From Ligilactobacillus araffinosus DSM 20653 (GTDB taxonomy: Bacteria > Bacillota > Bacilli > Lactobacillales > Lactobacillaceae): a DNA stretch of 64,000 nt. The number at the start of each line of letters is the position of its first letter. Positions within the stretch are counted from its first letter, which is position 1. The stretch spans positions 78,989 through 142,988 of the forward strand of contig NZ_AYYZ01000025.1 in NCBI RefSeq assembly GCF_001435375.1, written 5' to 3'. The translations under genes were made by a program, and so were the position numbers. Positions 52,479-60,303 of this stretch are shown here, piece after piece. Below the pieces are notes generated by a model. The model was not told where the DNA came from. It saw nothing but the letters and a program-made list of their open reading frames with translations, and did no database searches.

Positions 52479-52751
52479 GTGGTGTATGAAACGTTTAATA
52501 AAATTCATTAAAGCTATAAATAAATCATCTTATAATAAATAATGTTACGCATCTATAACTAAACCTAATGAAAGTTATCTAGACTTCAAGTCTAGGTGTA
52601 CTAGTATCATTATCTTATATCTTATTCTTTTCTTTGCCGTGCGTGCTTGCTATCGCTCGCACTTACTTATGTTACTATGTGCTGTTATATGTTGTTGTAT
52701 TATAACTATACTTATAACCTAATTGTATCTAATACTTTATTATAATTGTAC

Positions 52752-52865
52752 TTATAGGTTTGTTAGTGTTCCTTGTTTATAATACATTGTATATATCTTA
52801 TCTTGTACTCTTACTTTAATTGGTGTTGTAGTTATCTTATCTAATAACTCTTTACACTTATACAT
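52752..52865 (-). CDS. Short hypothetical protein
   Basis: 37 residues, MYKCKELLDKITTTPIKVRV onward, ending TLTNL. GGAGAG in the tail of the upstream gene lies 7 bases before its ATG, so translation would be coupled. It is small and unrecognised, but the spacing and protein-like composition argue that it is real. Confidence 0.5.
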   Translation of the reverse strand: MYKCKELLDKITTTPIKVRVQDKIYTMYYKQGTLTNL

Positions 52866-52866
52866 A

Positions 52867-53115
52867 TTAATCTCTCCAATACTTATACACTTCTTTATCA
52901 TTACCATATACAACTACCCTTATATCCTTATCAGTATCAGGATAACTATTATTATTTTGAGTATTGATTAAGTATTGGTTGTACTTAATATTATTATCAA
53001 TACTTATTAACTTACTTTCTATTCTATTTAATTTATTGTTGATATAATTAGTAACTATACTGATTAAGATTAATACTGCTACTACTATTATTATCAATAC
53101 TATATCTATACTCAT
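52867..53115 (-). CDS. Small membrane-anchored protein with coiled coil
   Basis: 82 residues. One N-terminal membrane helix (3-25), then a helix NYINNKLNRIESKLISIDNNI and a polar tail with DIRVVVYGNDKEVYKYWRD. The start ATG overlaps the stop of the HNH gene (TAATG). Unknown role. Confidence 0.6.
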   Translation of the reverse strand: MSIDIVLIIIVVAVLILISIVTNYINNKLNRIESKLISIDNNIKYNQYLINTQNNNSYPDTDKDIRVVVYGNDKEVYKYWRD

Positions 53116-53594
53116 TAATCCTTTATCCTTTCTTTTATATACTTTTTCCAGTTATCTTTTGATACATGTTTAATCTTGTTAATACCATTAGGACTGTTTA
53201 TTATCTGTTCTTCTATGTTTGTTTTAATTGAATGACAACGATAGCAAAGAGTCCAAAGGTTACTCTCATCTAATTGTTTATCCTTATCAATACGTAAAGG
53301 AATTATATGGTCTATTATTTTCCTATCTGTTATTACTTCTCCACATACTTGGCATGTATAATTATCTCTATTGATGACATAGTTCCTTGTTTGTTTCCAT
53401 TGCTTGGATTGATAGAAACTATTAGCCTCTTTGTTTCGATTATGCTGATTATATAGTTTCATTTTCTTATAGCTTTTTTCTTTTCGTTCTTGTTCCCTTT
53501 GTTGTTCATTCTCTAACTTATGTTTAGGACAATATCTTTCTGGAAATTGAACTAACTCATTACATGTTGGTTTCTTGCATTCTCTATACTTCAT
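53115..53594 (-). CDS. HNH endonuclease next to terminase
   Basis: 159 residues. Two CxxC zinc pairs frame the HNH core: CQVCGEVITDRKIIDHIIPLR and LWTLCYRCHSIKT; another Cys-rich motif (CKKPTCNEL, YCPKHK) is at the N-terminus. HNH proteins next to terminase genes assist cutting at the packaging site in many cos phages (HK97 gp74 type). It is in the minus-strand run upstream of terS. Confidence 0.85.
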   Translation of the reverse strand: MKYRECKKPTCNELVQFPERYCPKHKLENEQQREQERKEKSYKKMKLYNQHNRNKEANSFYQSKQWKQTRNYVINRDNYTCQVCGEVITDRKIIDHIIPLRIDKDKQLDESNLWTLCYRCHSIKTNIEEQIINSPNGINKIKHVSKDNWKKYIKERIKD

Positions 53595-53647
53595 GTTATT
53601 ACCTCCTAATACAATTAAAAGCCCTAACTCAGTAGGACTAATAATCT

Positions 53648-54526
53648 TTAATTTAATTTCTTTTCTAGTTGTTCTTTTTTAATTCTCAAGTATTCAATCA
53701 TATAACCTTTTTCTTGTTGGTATTCAATCTGTTCCCAATGATTTAATAAAGCTACTTGGTGTGTGATATAATGGCTTTTACCTTCTCCACACGTTCCAAT
53801 TAAATCCTCAAAAAGTTTTTTGTGCTGTTCAATTAATTCAGCTTGTTTTCCTTGAATTTCAAATAATGTTTTTCCATTATCTTCAACGCTAAGGAAAGTA
53901 TTGATGAAACTAAGTAACTTCTTATCCTTGTTACTCAATTCACGATTTAAAACTTTATCAAAATCCTTTCTATGCTTATTAGAGTAATCACTGATTTGTT
54001 TAAGCATAATATTTTCATTTACAGTTTTCGCAAATTTGAAGTCTTTACCATTTAGGGTTGCTTCTATATATGCTTTTTGGGTTTTGGCACGAGGGAAAAG
54101 TAGCCATAAATTCGTTAAAACTAATTCTTTTTGCTTTTCTAATGGACTTTTTTCTTCCTTTTTTGGTTCTTCATCAACTGTATATGTAGGAACATAATTG
54201 AATTTTAAACTTTCAAGCGTTTCATGCTTTTGGTCTTTTTCTTTCTGGTGTTTCCTGAGTATGTCTTGTCTGGAATATGTAAGTTGATATAATAGATATT
54301 TCCTATTCTTATTTTTTCCGTCATACTCTGCTGTGTTGTTCCAGATTTTGCGGAACTCATTAAGTGTCATCTTTCGCAATTTGTTATTACAAAAATAGTG
54401 AAGTAAGTCTTGTTCTGCGTCTTTTAATGAACTATAGTTAAGTTCATTGTAAAGGCGATGAGATTGAGTTTTAAAGTTTCGTTCATTTTTTACTGCCATT
54501 AACATTTCCATATCAAGCATTACCAT
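53648..54526 (-). CDS. Phage protein of unknown function
   Basis: 292 residues, highly charged and helical. The N-terminal part (LYNELNYSSLKDAEQDLLHY, KMTLNEFRKIWNNTAEYDGK) could be a helix-turn-helix-like DNA-binding fold; a Lys/Glu-rich linker follows near 110-135; the C-terminus is helical (WEQIEYQQEKGYMIEYLRIKKEQ). Its ATG overlaps the previous stop (TAATG). It may act in replication or late control by position, but I see no diagnostic motif. Confidence 0.6.
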   Translation of the reverse strand: MVMLDMEMLMAVKNERNFKTQSHRLYNELNYSSLKDAEQDLLHYFCNNKLRKMTLNEFRKIWNNTAEYDGKNKNRKYLLYQLTYSRQDILRKHQKEKDQKHETLESLKFNYVPTYTVDEEPKKEEKSPLEKQKELVLTNLWLLFPRAKTQKAYIEATLNGKDFKFAKTVNENIMLKQISDYSNKHRKDFDKVLNRELSNKDKKLLSFINTFLSVEDNGKTLFEIQGKQAELIEQHKKLFEDLIGTCGEGKSHYITHQVALLNHWEQIEYQQEKGYMIEYLRIKKEQLEKKLN

Positions 54527-54765
54527 TAATCATCACTCCCTTTCTTGATATTGTTAATTAATTCGTTCTTTTCAATCGTTGATTGAGAGTAAGCGTAAAC
54601 TAAGGAAAGTAGCACAATTCCGATTACAAGCACTTTTCCGAAAATACTCAAATCCCAAAGACTAAGCATAATAGCAAAGCCAAAGGTCAAAAAACTAAAA
54701 GATACGCAACACATAAATAAGTTTGTAATAAATCTAAAGATAATATTTGATAATTTTTTCATCAT
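54526..54765 (-). CDS. Small membrane protein
   Basis: 79 residues with two membrane helices (about 10-34 and 40-60) and a charged tail ending NNIKKGSDD. Coupled by TAATG overlaps at both ends to neighbouring genes. Unknown role. Confidence 0.6.
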   Translation of the reverse strand: MMKKLSNIIFRFITNLFMCCVSFSFLTFGFAIMLSLWDLSIFGKVLVIGIVLLSLVYAYSQSTIEKNELINNIKKGSDD

Positions 54766-54950
54766 TATTTACCTTCTTTCTTTTTAAACTTTTGAATAAT
54801 CCAATTAACCACTAAAACAACTAAAGCAACAACGAAAGGAGCTATTGCAACTCCTAATGTTGTCTTAATTATTCCTAATAACATTCCTAAAATTGTAAAT
54901 ACTGAAATTCCTACTAACACGCTAATTACTTGATTAATTAACTTATCCAT
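54765..54950 (-). CDS. Small membrane protein
   Basis: 61 residues, two hydrophobic stretches (5-30 and 34-52) and a lysine-rich end IQKFKKKEGK. It looks like a holin in plan but is far from the lysis genes, among early genes. Unknown role. Confidence 0.55.
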   Translation of the reverse strand: MDKLINQVISVLVGISVFTILGMLLGIIKTTLGVAIAPFVVALVVLVVNWIIQKFKKKEGK

Positions 54951-54972
54951 ATCTAATCACTCCTATTAGTTT

Positions 54973-55128
54973 TTATAATTCTTCAATTTCTTTTTTAATT
55001 CTGTTTATTTGCCTTTCACAGCCTCTTTTTAGCCTTTCATACATGGCTATTTGTTCTTCAAGACGCTGTTTCTTTGGCTTTTTCTTTTCTTCTTCCTCAG
55101 CCATCATTAGTATTTCTTCATTAGTCAT
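54973..55128 (-). CDS. Short charged coiled-coil protein
   Basis: 51 residues, MTNEEILMMAEEEEKKKPKK then a heptad helix LEEQIAMYERLKRGCERQINRI. AGGAGTGG precedes the ATG. No recognised family. Confidence 0.55.
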   Translation of the reverse strand: MTNEEILMMAEEEEKKKPKKQRLEEQIAMYERLKRGCERQINRIKKEIEEL

Positions 55129-55195
55129 ACCTAACCACTCCTTATATAATTTAAGATTTCTTTTTATTTTCTATTGATTTGTTACTTTTAAAAGT

Positions 55196-55921
55196 CTATA
55201 ATGTTATTTGTGATGGTTTAACCATTTTTGTTCCTCTCTCAAAAAAATTAAATGAGCTTGCTTTTTCTTGTTCTTGGTCGGAAAGTTGAATTAAATCTAA
55301 TCCCTTGTATGTACTGAAACGACCATCAAGGCAAGCTGTAACTCCTGCAATCAATCCCTTAACATATTGAGCTACACTAGCTTTATTTTTGAATAAGATT
55401 TTAGAATTTTTATCATAAATGTAATTTTTATTTTGCTTACTTGCCATTTCTTTTCCAAGATTCTTATTGAATTTGAAACGCTCAGCTAAGTTTTCTCCCC
55501 TTGTTATCATTGCAAGGTTACTAATGTTGTTATTGTAAGGGTTATGGTCTAGGTGGTGGATAACATAGCCTTCTGGAATATCTGAAATAAATGTTTTATA
55601 CACTAAGTTATTCATGGTTGTTGTTTTTCCTTGATAACTGATTGTAAGGTAACCAAAGTTATTATCTCGACCAAAGTTCTTATATCCTGTTAATAGATTA
55701 TATGTATAACCATTAGAGCTAAGTAATACTCTATCTGTTAATTTCTTAAAGTATTCATTATGGCTCTTTGCCTCTTCTTGAGTTAAGTATTGGTTATCTT
55801 TTAGTACAGTGAACAAGTTTCCCTGCTTATCTTTAACTATTTTGTTTCTATCCCAAAAGTTCATAACCATAACATATAATTCTGTTGCATTTGATTTCTT
55901 TAATTCTTTAATCATTTCCAT
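55196..55921 (-). CDS. HNH homing-type endonuclease
   Basis: 241 residues. The core GYVIHHLDHNPYNNNISNLAMI is an HNH_3 motif with the two His and Asn residues; YLTISYQGKTTTMNNLVYKTF precedes it, and a C-terminal region (FKNKASVAQYVKGLIAGVTA) resembles a NUMOD-type DNA-binding helix. Free-standing homing endonucleases are common in phage early regions. Its leader shares about 60 bases with the leader of the gene at 57941. Confidence 0.85.
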   Translation of the reverse strand: MEMIKELKKSNATELYVMVMNFWDRNKIVKDKQGNLFTVLKDNQYLTQEEAKSHNEYFKKLTDRVLLSSNGYTYNLLTGYKNFGRDNNFGYLTISYQGKTTTMNNLVYKTFISDIPEGYVIHHLDHNPYNNNISNLAMITRGENLAERFKFNKNLGKEMASKQNKNYIYDKNSKILFKNKASVAQYVKGLIAGVTACLDGRFSTYKGLDLIQLSDQEQEKASSFNFFERGTKMVKPSQITL

Positions 55922-55954
55922 AATTAATTACCTCCATTTTTTAGGGCTTTCTTT

Positions 55955-56013
55955 TTGCCCTCACATATAATCTAAGATTTCTTTTGAACCCTTCATTAAT
56001 AAATATAGTATTT
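55955..56013 (-). repeat. Leader repeat copy 2
   Basis: Shares a block with 57960-58018: TATTTATTAATGAAGGG, TTCAAAA and AATCTTA(G/A)ATTATAT on the minus strand, ending shortly before the ribosome site. It appears to be a duplicated regulatory leader. Confidence 0.55.
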
Positions 56014-56089
56014 CTTTTTTACTATTCTTATTTTCTAATTATTTTATAATAATTGAGTTATTTAACTCCTCTTTATTAGTATAGAATTT

Positions 56090-56332
56090 TTATTTGAACA
56101 ACCCAATAGCACAATAACTTTTAACCTTTCCATCGGATAACCTAATATCAAACAACAGCTTATCTTGAATGGACTTTAGTACTCTTTCTATTGTTTCAAT
56201 ATTTGTATCAAAATCCTTCGCTATTTTCTCAACTGTTGTTTCGTTCCATAAGCCATTCTTTTTGTGCTGAGTTTTAAGGTAGGCTATTATCGCTTGCTCT
56301 TGTTTATTTGCCTTTGAGTTAAAATCAAACAT
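56090..56332 (-). CDS. Small winged-helix-like DNA-binding protein
   Basis: 80 residues. QEQAIIAYLKTQHKKNGLWNETTVEKIAKDF then a second helix TIERVLKSIQDKLLF and a wing DIRLSDGKVKSYCAIG fit a winged-helix fold. It could be a transcription regulator of early or late genes. It lies 5 bases after the upstream gene, in the same transcript as the initiator-like gene. Confidence 0.6.
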   Translation of the reverse strand: MFDFNSKANKQEQAIIAYLKTQHKKNGLWNETTVEKIAKDFDTNIETIERVLKSIQDKLLFDIRLSDGKVKSYCAIGLFK

Positions 56333-56337
56333 ATTTT

Positions 56338-56547
56338 TTACCTCCCTTGAGATTTCAAACTATCAATAATTGATTTTGATACTTTAGTAATACTTTCAAT
56401 CTGCTTATCTCTTGCTGTTACTTCGGCTTCAAGGTGGTTGAAGCCTCGTACTAGCGTACTAATATCATCGCTATTAATTGTTACTTCATCTAATCCTTTA
56501 AGGTCATTTAAAAATTGTTCTAAATCTTTAATTGCTTTGTCATTCAT
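56338..56547 (-). CDS. Small helical protein
   Basis: 69 residues from MNDKAIKDLEQFLNDLKGLD. Mostly helical with a coiled coil (HLEAEVTARDKQIESITKVS). I choose the ATG at 56547, preceded by AGAGGT; the longer frame adds nine residues without support. Unknown role. Confidence 0.55.
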   Translation of the reverse strand: MNDKAIKDLEQFLNDLKGLDEVTINSDDISTLVRGFNHLEAEVTARDKQIESITKVSKSIIDSLKSQGR

Positions 56548-56591
56548 ATTGATTACCTCTTTCTTTGTTCTCATATATAATCTAATGTTTA

Positions 56592-57941
56592 TTAAATTGT
56601 TAGTTCTGGTACTTCATCACTGAAATCCAATGGTTCATATTCGGTTGTATCTGGTGTGAAGTCTGGTAACATGTCCTCAGTTACAATTACCTTTGGAACA
56701 TTTACTACTTTTTCCAATACAGGTACTAAATAACTTGGTCTGCGGAACTTAACTCCTGCATCAGTCAATAGCTGAACTTTTTCAGTGTTTGCTTTAATAA
56801 CTTTGATTAATTTCAGGTCATCTAATAATTCAAAATCTGATAAAGTATAAGGTTTTAAGTCCATTTCTAGTTGAACAGTTCCATAATTGAGAATATTAAC
56901 GTCTACTTCTTCTTCAATATCCATTAATAATTGAACTGTTGTCTTATTTTCAGGTTTTTTCAGTTCATTAATCGCTTGGTTAATATCTGGAACAGCAGAA
57001 TTAAATTCTTTTTCAGACTCCCATTCTCGATAATTTTCATTAACTGTTGCTTTTTCATATGCGACTGAGTCGATAAACTCTAATTTTCGATCAATTTTTT
57101 CAATTAAGTATTCTAGCTGACTATGCTTGATTAATAAGTTCTTACTGTCGTTTTCATTATTGATGGCTGTGATAGCTCCTGCATATGTAGTCGGTTCTTG
57201 TTCTTTGTTCTCTTTGATGTCTTTCAACATATCAACAGCATTGATACCTGTATCTCCACCATTGCGCTTAATGATTTCAGTAGCAATATCGATAAACATA
57301 CTATCTAACTTCTCATCTGAAACCTTAGCCAAGTCCTTTTCAGCATCATCAACTAATGAGCGTTTATTTGTTGATTCAATTACTAAATCTTCAAGAGTAA
57401 ACATAAAGGCTTTATTCTTTTTGTCATATTCAAATGATAGTGATTGCTTATCATTTACCTTGTTAATTTCAGCAACCAAAGTATCAAGAGTATTGAGGTT
57501 GCGGTAATCAGTAAAATTATTTAATTTTGTTTTTGATACTGTTACTGCTTTAGCCTGTTGCTTATCTGGTTTTTTAATTTCCTTTTTTGCAAAAACATAC
57601 AATAGAATAGCTTTCTTCTTTTTGAGGCTATTGATAATGTCAATATCTAATGTTGTATACCTACTGAACTGTGTACCATTTTTAGCATCTCGATATAATG
57701 GGTCAACATTGATGATGATATGATTGTTAGCTGTTTTTTGCGTTTGAATGAAATCAATATCAGCTAACTTAGCAATCAGTGTATCAATCTTTTTTTCTTC
57801 CGATTTCTTGAATTTCTGACGTTGTGATTTTAATGAGTTGAAAAGTAGCTTTAATTCAAAAGAATTAAATTGAATTAAGTTACTTTGATTAATGAATTTG
57901 TCTGGAATTAAAATTGTTGAATTGTTATTATTATTTGCCAT
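56592..57941 (-). CDS. Possible plasmid-type replication initiator
   Basis: 449 residues. The N-terminal 200 residues resemble the two winged-helix layout of Rep_3/RepB-type initiators: FNSFELKLLFNSLKS at the start, SRYTTLDIDIINSLKKKKAILLYVFA as the helix leading into the second domain, and TKLNNFTDYRNLNTLDTLVAEI as its recognition region. The rest (200-449) is acidic and unassigned. It is the largest early gene, no helicase, primase or SSB is seen elsewhere, and a 1.5-kb gene-free region with repeats lies directly upstream. The resemblance is judged by eye and is weak, so treat the function as a hypothesis. Confidence 0.4.
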   Translation of the reverse strand: MANNNNNSTILIPDKFINQSNLIQFNSFELKLLFNSLKSQRQKFKKSEEKKIDTLIAKLADIDFIQTQKTANNHIIINVDPLYRDAKNGTQFSRYTTLDIDIINSLKKKKAILLYVFAKKEIKKPDKQQAKAVTVSKTKLNNFTDYRNLNTLDTLVAEINKVNDKQSLSFEYDKKNKAFMFTLEDLVIESTNKRSLVDDAEKDLAKVSDEKLDSMFIDIATEIIKRNGGDTGINAVDMLKDIKENKEQEPTTYAGAITAINNENDSKNLLIKHSQLEYLIEKIDRKLEFIDSVAYEKATVNENYREWESEKEFNSAVPDINQAINELKKPENKTTVQLLMDIEEEVDVNILNYGTVQLEMDLKPYTLSDFELLDDLKLIKVIKANTEKVQLLTDAGVKFRRPSYLVPVLEKVVNVPKVIVTEDMLPDFTPDTTEYEPLDFSDEVPELTI

Positions 57942-58076
57942 AATTAATTACCTCCATTTGTTGTACAAATATAATTTAAGATTCGTTTTGAACCCCTTCA
58001 TTAATAAATATAGAATTTCTTCTTTTTCTATAATCTAAGATTTATAGTCCAGAAATAGAGGCAATTTTTGAGTATC

Positions 58077-58271
58077 AAAAAAGGAGCTGATAACATAACT
58101 CAACAGATTGACAATACAACTAAATAAGCTATTATTAGTAGCCTTTTCAGCGTTGTCTCTATTTCTGTGTTGTTATGCTAACTGCGCTCCTCCTGTACTG
58201 TATTTAGCTTTTAAGCTAGTTTATCTTTTTATTTTTGTAATTAATTATGACAACTATTATTATTTGATTGT
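58077..58271 (-). ncRNA. Candidate structured leader/attenuator RNA upstream of the initiator-like gene
   Basis: A promoter at 58278-58305 would start a minus-strand RNA near 58271. It contains a long imperfect hairpin (58083-58190, GGAG...CUCC ends with AUAAC/GUUAU and other paired segments) followed by UUUUUU, so most transcripts should end after about 195 nt. No start codon follows its AGGAGGAG. It may be an attenuator or a small regulatory RNA for the downstream gene. Confidence 0.45.
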
Positions 58272-58277
58272 GATTTT

Positions 58278-58308
58278 AGTATACCATACTTCTTTTTTAT
58301 CTCAAAAT
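58278..58308 (-). promoter_or_regulatory. Promoter with extended -10 upstream of the initiator-like gene
   Basis: Minus strand TTGAGA (58300-58305), 16-base spacer, TGGTATACT with -10 at 58278-58283. The TGG extended -10 is shared with promoters at 60566, 62155 and 62423. Confidence 0.6.
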
Positions 58309-58959
58309 ATTCCCCCAAAAATTGCAAAAAATAAAAAAACAAAAAAAATGCAAAAAATGCTAAAATCGCTCAATCCCAATAGTATCAAGGGTTTTCGTAA
58401 TTGTGAAGATTTTGTGAATATCACTACTTTTTGCAAGAATTTGCAATTTTTTGCTTTTTTGTAAAATCGCTGAACACGTTGATACGCAAGGGATAGAGGG
58501 CTGTTTTTTGAGTGCCTTAATCGCTAATTAATAATAAATAACATTTATTATAGCCTTCTAAGGAAGTCTACAACAAATAACATTTATATGTTTCTAAATA
58601 TGAGCTTTCAGCTCCTATAAAGAAACATAGAAAATACTTGAAAAATATACAAGTATACATTAAGTATCCTTGATATATTTATTCTTAACGTACTTTCTAA
58701 TTTAACTTTTTTGAGTTCCAAAAAAGTAGACAAAAAATAATCCAATGTTTTTAAAAAAACCATTAGAGATTTAAAAGAGATAAAGTACCATTTTCAAATT
58801 TAGGTAGAGATACGATTTTTCTTTTCGTTTCAGATTCAGTTTGGAGATTACGGCTTTTTGGAAAGCCTAGCAAAACACTACCTTAGTCAAGGTAGCGAAC
58901 AGTTATCGGCTATCGCCTTCTAACTTAGCGCTATCGCTTTCAGTTTTCTCTTGATACAG

Positions 58960-59177
58960 AGTAAGGAGTTAGTCAGATATTCTATCAAAGATAGTACAAG
59001 TATTCAGATAGTCAGAGTTTGAGGTAGTAGTTAATTAGTCAATTTCAATCAAAGATAAAGGATAGTGTTTCAATTAAGTAAGGAGTTCTATTCTAGTTAT
59101 CTCAATATCAAAGATAAGAAACACAAAGGGAAGTTAGTCAAAGTTTGAGAAAGAATAAAGATAGGTGTTTCAATTAA
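58960..59177. repeat. Interspersed direct repeats
   Basis: ATCAAAGATA at 58984, 59048 and 59107; GTGTTTCAATTAA at 59065 and 59165 (100 apart); AGTCARAGTTTGAG at 59010 and 59136; AGTAAGGAGTT at 58960 and 59077. This looks like a partly duplicated binding region, perhaps iteron-like. Confidence 0.6.
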
Positions 59178-59524
59178 AAATAAGGATAATAATAGGTGTG
59201 TCAAAAATATATAGATAGAAAGTTGCTAGCTAGTGAGTACAATTATTCAGAAAAGAAATAAAAAAAGAGTGCCGCCTCACTTGCCCCTCTCGTTCCATAT
59301 AAGCACGATACAAGCACTTTATCCTTAGTTAGGTATAATTACCCTAAAAAGCTAAAAATGCTTAAAATGGAAATATATAGCGTTTAATTGCTATGTACTA
59401 TTTTATTTTCTGTACGGGATAGAACAATAATAAGCTACACAATACCCTTAGAAAGCCATATAAGCCCGATATAGCCATTTTAAAGATAATTATGTATAAA
59501 TACCTTAAAGGCTACTATATGGCT

Positions 59525-59734
59525 TTATTTCTTACCATATTTGTAAATACGTTCTTCCCTTTCATATTTTTTAGCATGTCTAATTTCAGCTTTCCTAAAC
59601 TCTTCTTTTAATCCTGGTAGTGCGTCAAAACCTTTGAAAATACTTGCTCTTTCATTCAAAGGCATAGGAGCATGGTTGAAGTGTTTCTTTTTCTCAAGGT
59701 AATCAACTCTTGCTAACTTGTTATAATCAATCAT
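59525..59734 (-). CDS. Small SOS-controlled phage protein
   Basis: 69 residues, MIDYNKLARVDYLEKKKHFN, charged and helical, ending KYEREERIYKYGKK. The ribosome site AAAGAGG and a promoter with TATAAT precede it; a LexA-type box (59751-59764) lies over the likely transcription start. Expression is therefore expected on DNA damage. A role in prophage induction (antirepressor or repressor-interacting protein) is a reasonable guess, but the sequence is not recognised. Confidence 0.65.
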   Translation of the reverse strand: MIDYNKLARVDYLEKKKHFNHAPMPLNERASIFKGFDALPGLKEEFRKAEIRHAKKYEREERIYKYGKK

Positions 59735-59750
59735 ATTTTATCCTCTTTCT

Positions 59751-59764
59751 AGAACGTATGTTCG
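59751..59764 (-). promoter_or_regulatory. LexA/DinR (SOS) box
   Basis: CGAACATACGTTCT on the minus strand matches the Firmicute consensus CGAACNNNNGTTCG at all but the last base. It sits 5 bases after a TATAAT (59770-59775), where LexA would block initiation. Confidence 0.7.
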
Positions 59765-59777
59765 ATATAATTATAAC

Positions 59778-59821
59778 AAAAAAGAACAACCTGAGAAAAA
59801 GAGAATGAAGATTGGTTGTTC
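59778..59821 (-). terminator. Terminator upstream of the SOS gene
   Basis: GAACAACC/GGTTGTTC stem with a 22-base loop and a run of U on the minus strand. It isolates the SOS promoter from upstream transcription. Confidence 0.65.
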
Positions 59822-59845
59822 CTTTAGATTTTTTTATAAGAGAGA

Positions 59846-59868
59846 AATAAGATATTTAATATCTTATT
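59846..59868. promoter_or_regulatory. Perfect inverted repeat, possible operator
   Basis: AATAAGATAT-TTA-ATATCTTATT, 10-bp arms and no U run after it. It could bind a dimeric repressor. Confidence 0.4.
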
Positions 59869-59916
59869 TAGATTATTACATAAAATTATATAAAAGTATA
59901 TAGTTTAAATATTAAT

Positions 59917-59948
59917 AAAAAAAAGACCCTAGCCACCTGCTAAGGTCT
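59917..59948 (-). terminator. Terminator after the small membrane-protein gene
   Basis: Stem AGACCTTAGC/GCTAGGGTCT with one wobble, then nine U on the minus strand. Confidence 0.8.
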
Positions 59949-60037
59949 AAAAACAAATCTTAAACTATAAATGTAAGTAAATATGAAGTAATTTATTATC
60001 TATCAGCTTTTCAACTGATACCTTTATTATAATACCA

Positions 60038-60232
60038 TTAAATAAATTCAAACAAAATAATAGCAATCAACAGTATTACCCCAATAATTGTATGGTGTAT
60101 TAATAGCCAAACTAACAGCCATATTAAAGCTATTCCAAGTCCAACTAATAAAGCAACTGGAAAAGCAACAATAACAAAAATAACAATTATTGCTATTAAT
60201 AAAAATAATAAAGTAATAAAACAACCTAACAT
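60038..60232 (-). CDS. Small, very hydrophobic membrane protein
   Basis: 64 residues from MLGCFITLLFLLIAIIVIFV, almost entirely hydrophobic with two or three membrane helices. The ATG at 60232 has AAAGGAG 8 bases upstream; the longer frame would begin inside that ribosome site. Small membrane proteins in this part of a prophage often act in superinfection exclusion, but I see no family signature. Confidence 0.6.
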   Translation of the reverse strand: MLGCFITLLFLLIAIIVIFVIVAFPVALLVGLGIALIWLLVWLLIHHTIIGVILLIAIILFEFI

Positions 60233-60303
60233 TATATCAACTCCTTTCACTTATAATCTAAAGTTTCCAGAGTTATAACGCTTGGTCGTTAATTTTGAGT
60301 AAA

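Larger units (their letters stand above)
52069..52751. other. Gene-poor region before the terminase genes
   Basis: About 680 bases. It holds two minus-strand terminators (52446-52478 and 52171-52200), CGTTATA boxes at 52388-52394 and 52431-52437, a perfect palindrome CTAGACTTcAAGTCTAG (52579-52595), a GTGCG/CGCAC inverted repeat near 52638-52661, and a plus-strand micro-frame at 52238-52306. A cos or pac site is likely to be here because of its place beside terS and the HNH gene, but I cannot define it. Confidence 0.5.
57942..59524. other. Gene-free, repeat-rich region; candidate origin and control region
   Basis: 1.58 kb without a credible gene. Contents: a leader repeat (57960-58018); a long hairpin ending in U6 (58077-58190) and its promoter (58278-58305); A/T- and TGCAAAA-rich sequence (58318-58455); inverted repeats ATGTTTCT/AGAAACAT with GAGCT/AGCTC inside (58588-58629), GGCTTT/GAAAGCC (58852-58868) and CTACCTT/AAGGTAG (58877-58894); interspersed direct repeats (58960-59177); and CCATATAAGC-containing repeats (59295 and 59457). 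Placement upstream of the initiator-like gene suggests replication control. Confidence 0.5.

Noticed and set aside
58108..58464. Plus-strand frame of 118 codons in the gene-free region before the initiator-like gene
   Set aside because: No ribosome site, low-complexity Lys/Asn composition over A/T tracts, and it crosses a promoter and hairpins of the other strand.
60232..60250. Longer start for the small hydrophobic protein
   Set aside because: The first six codons form the AAAGGAG ribosome site of the ATG at 60232.
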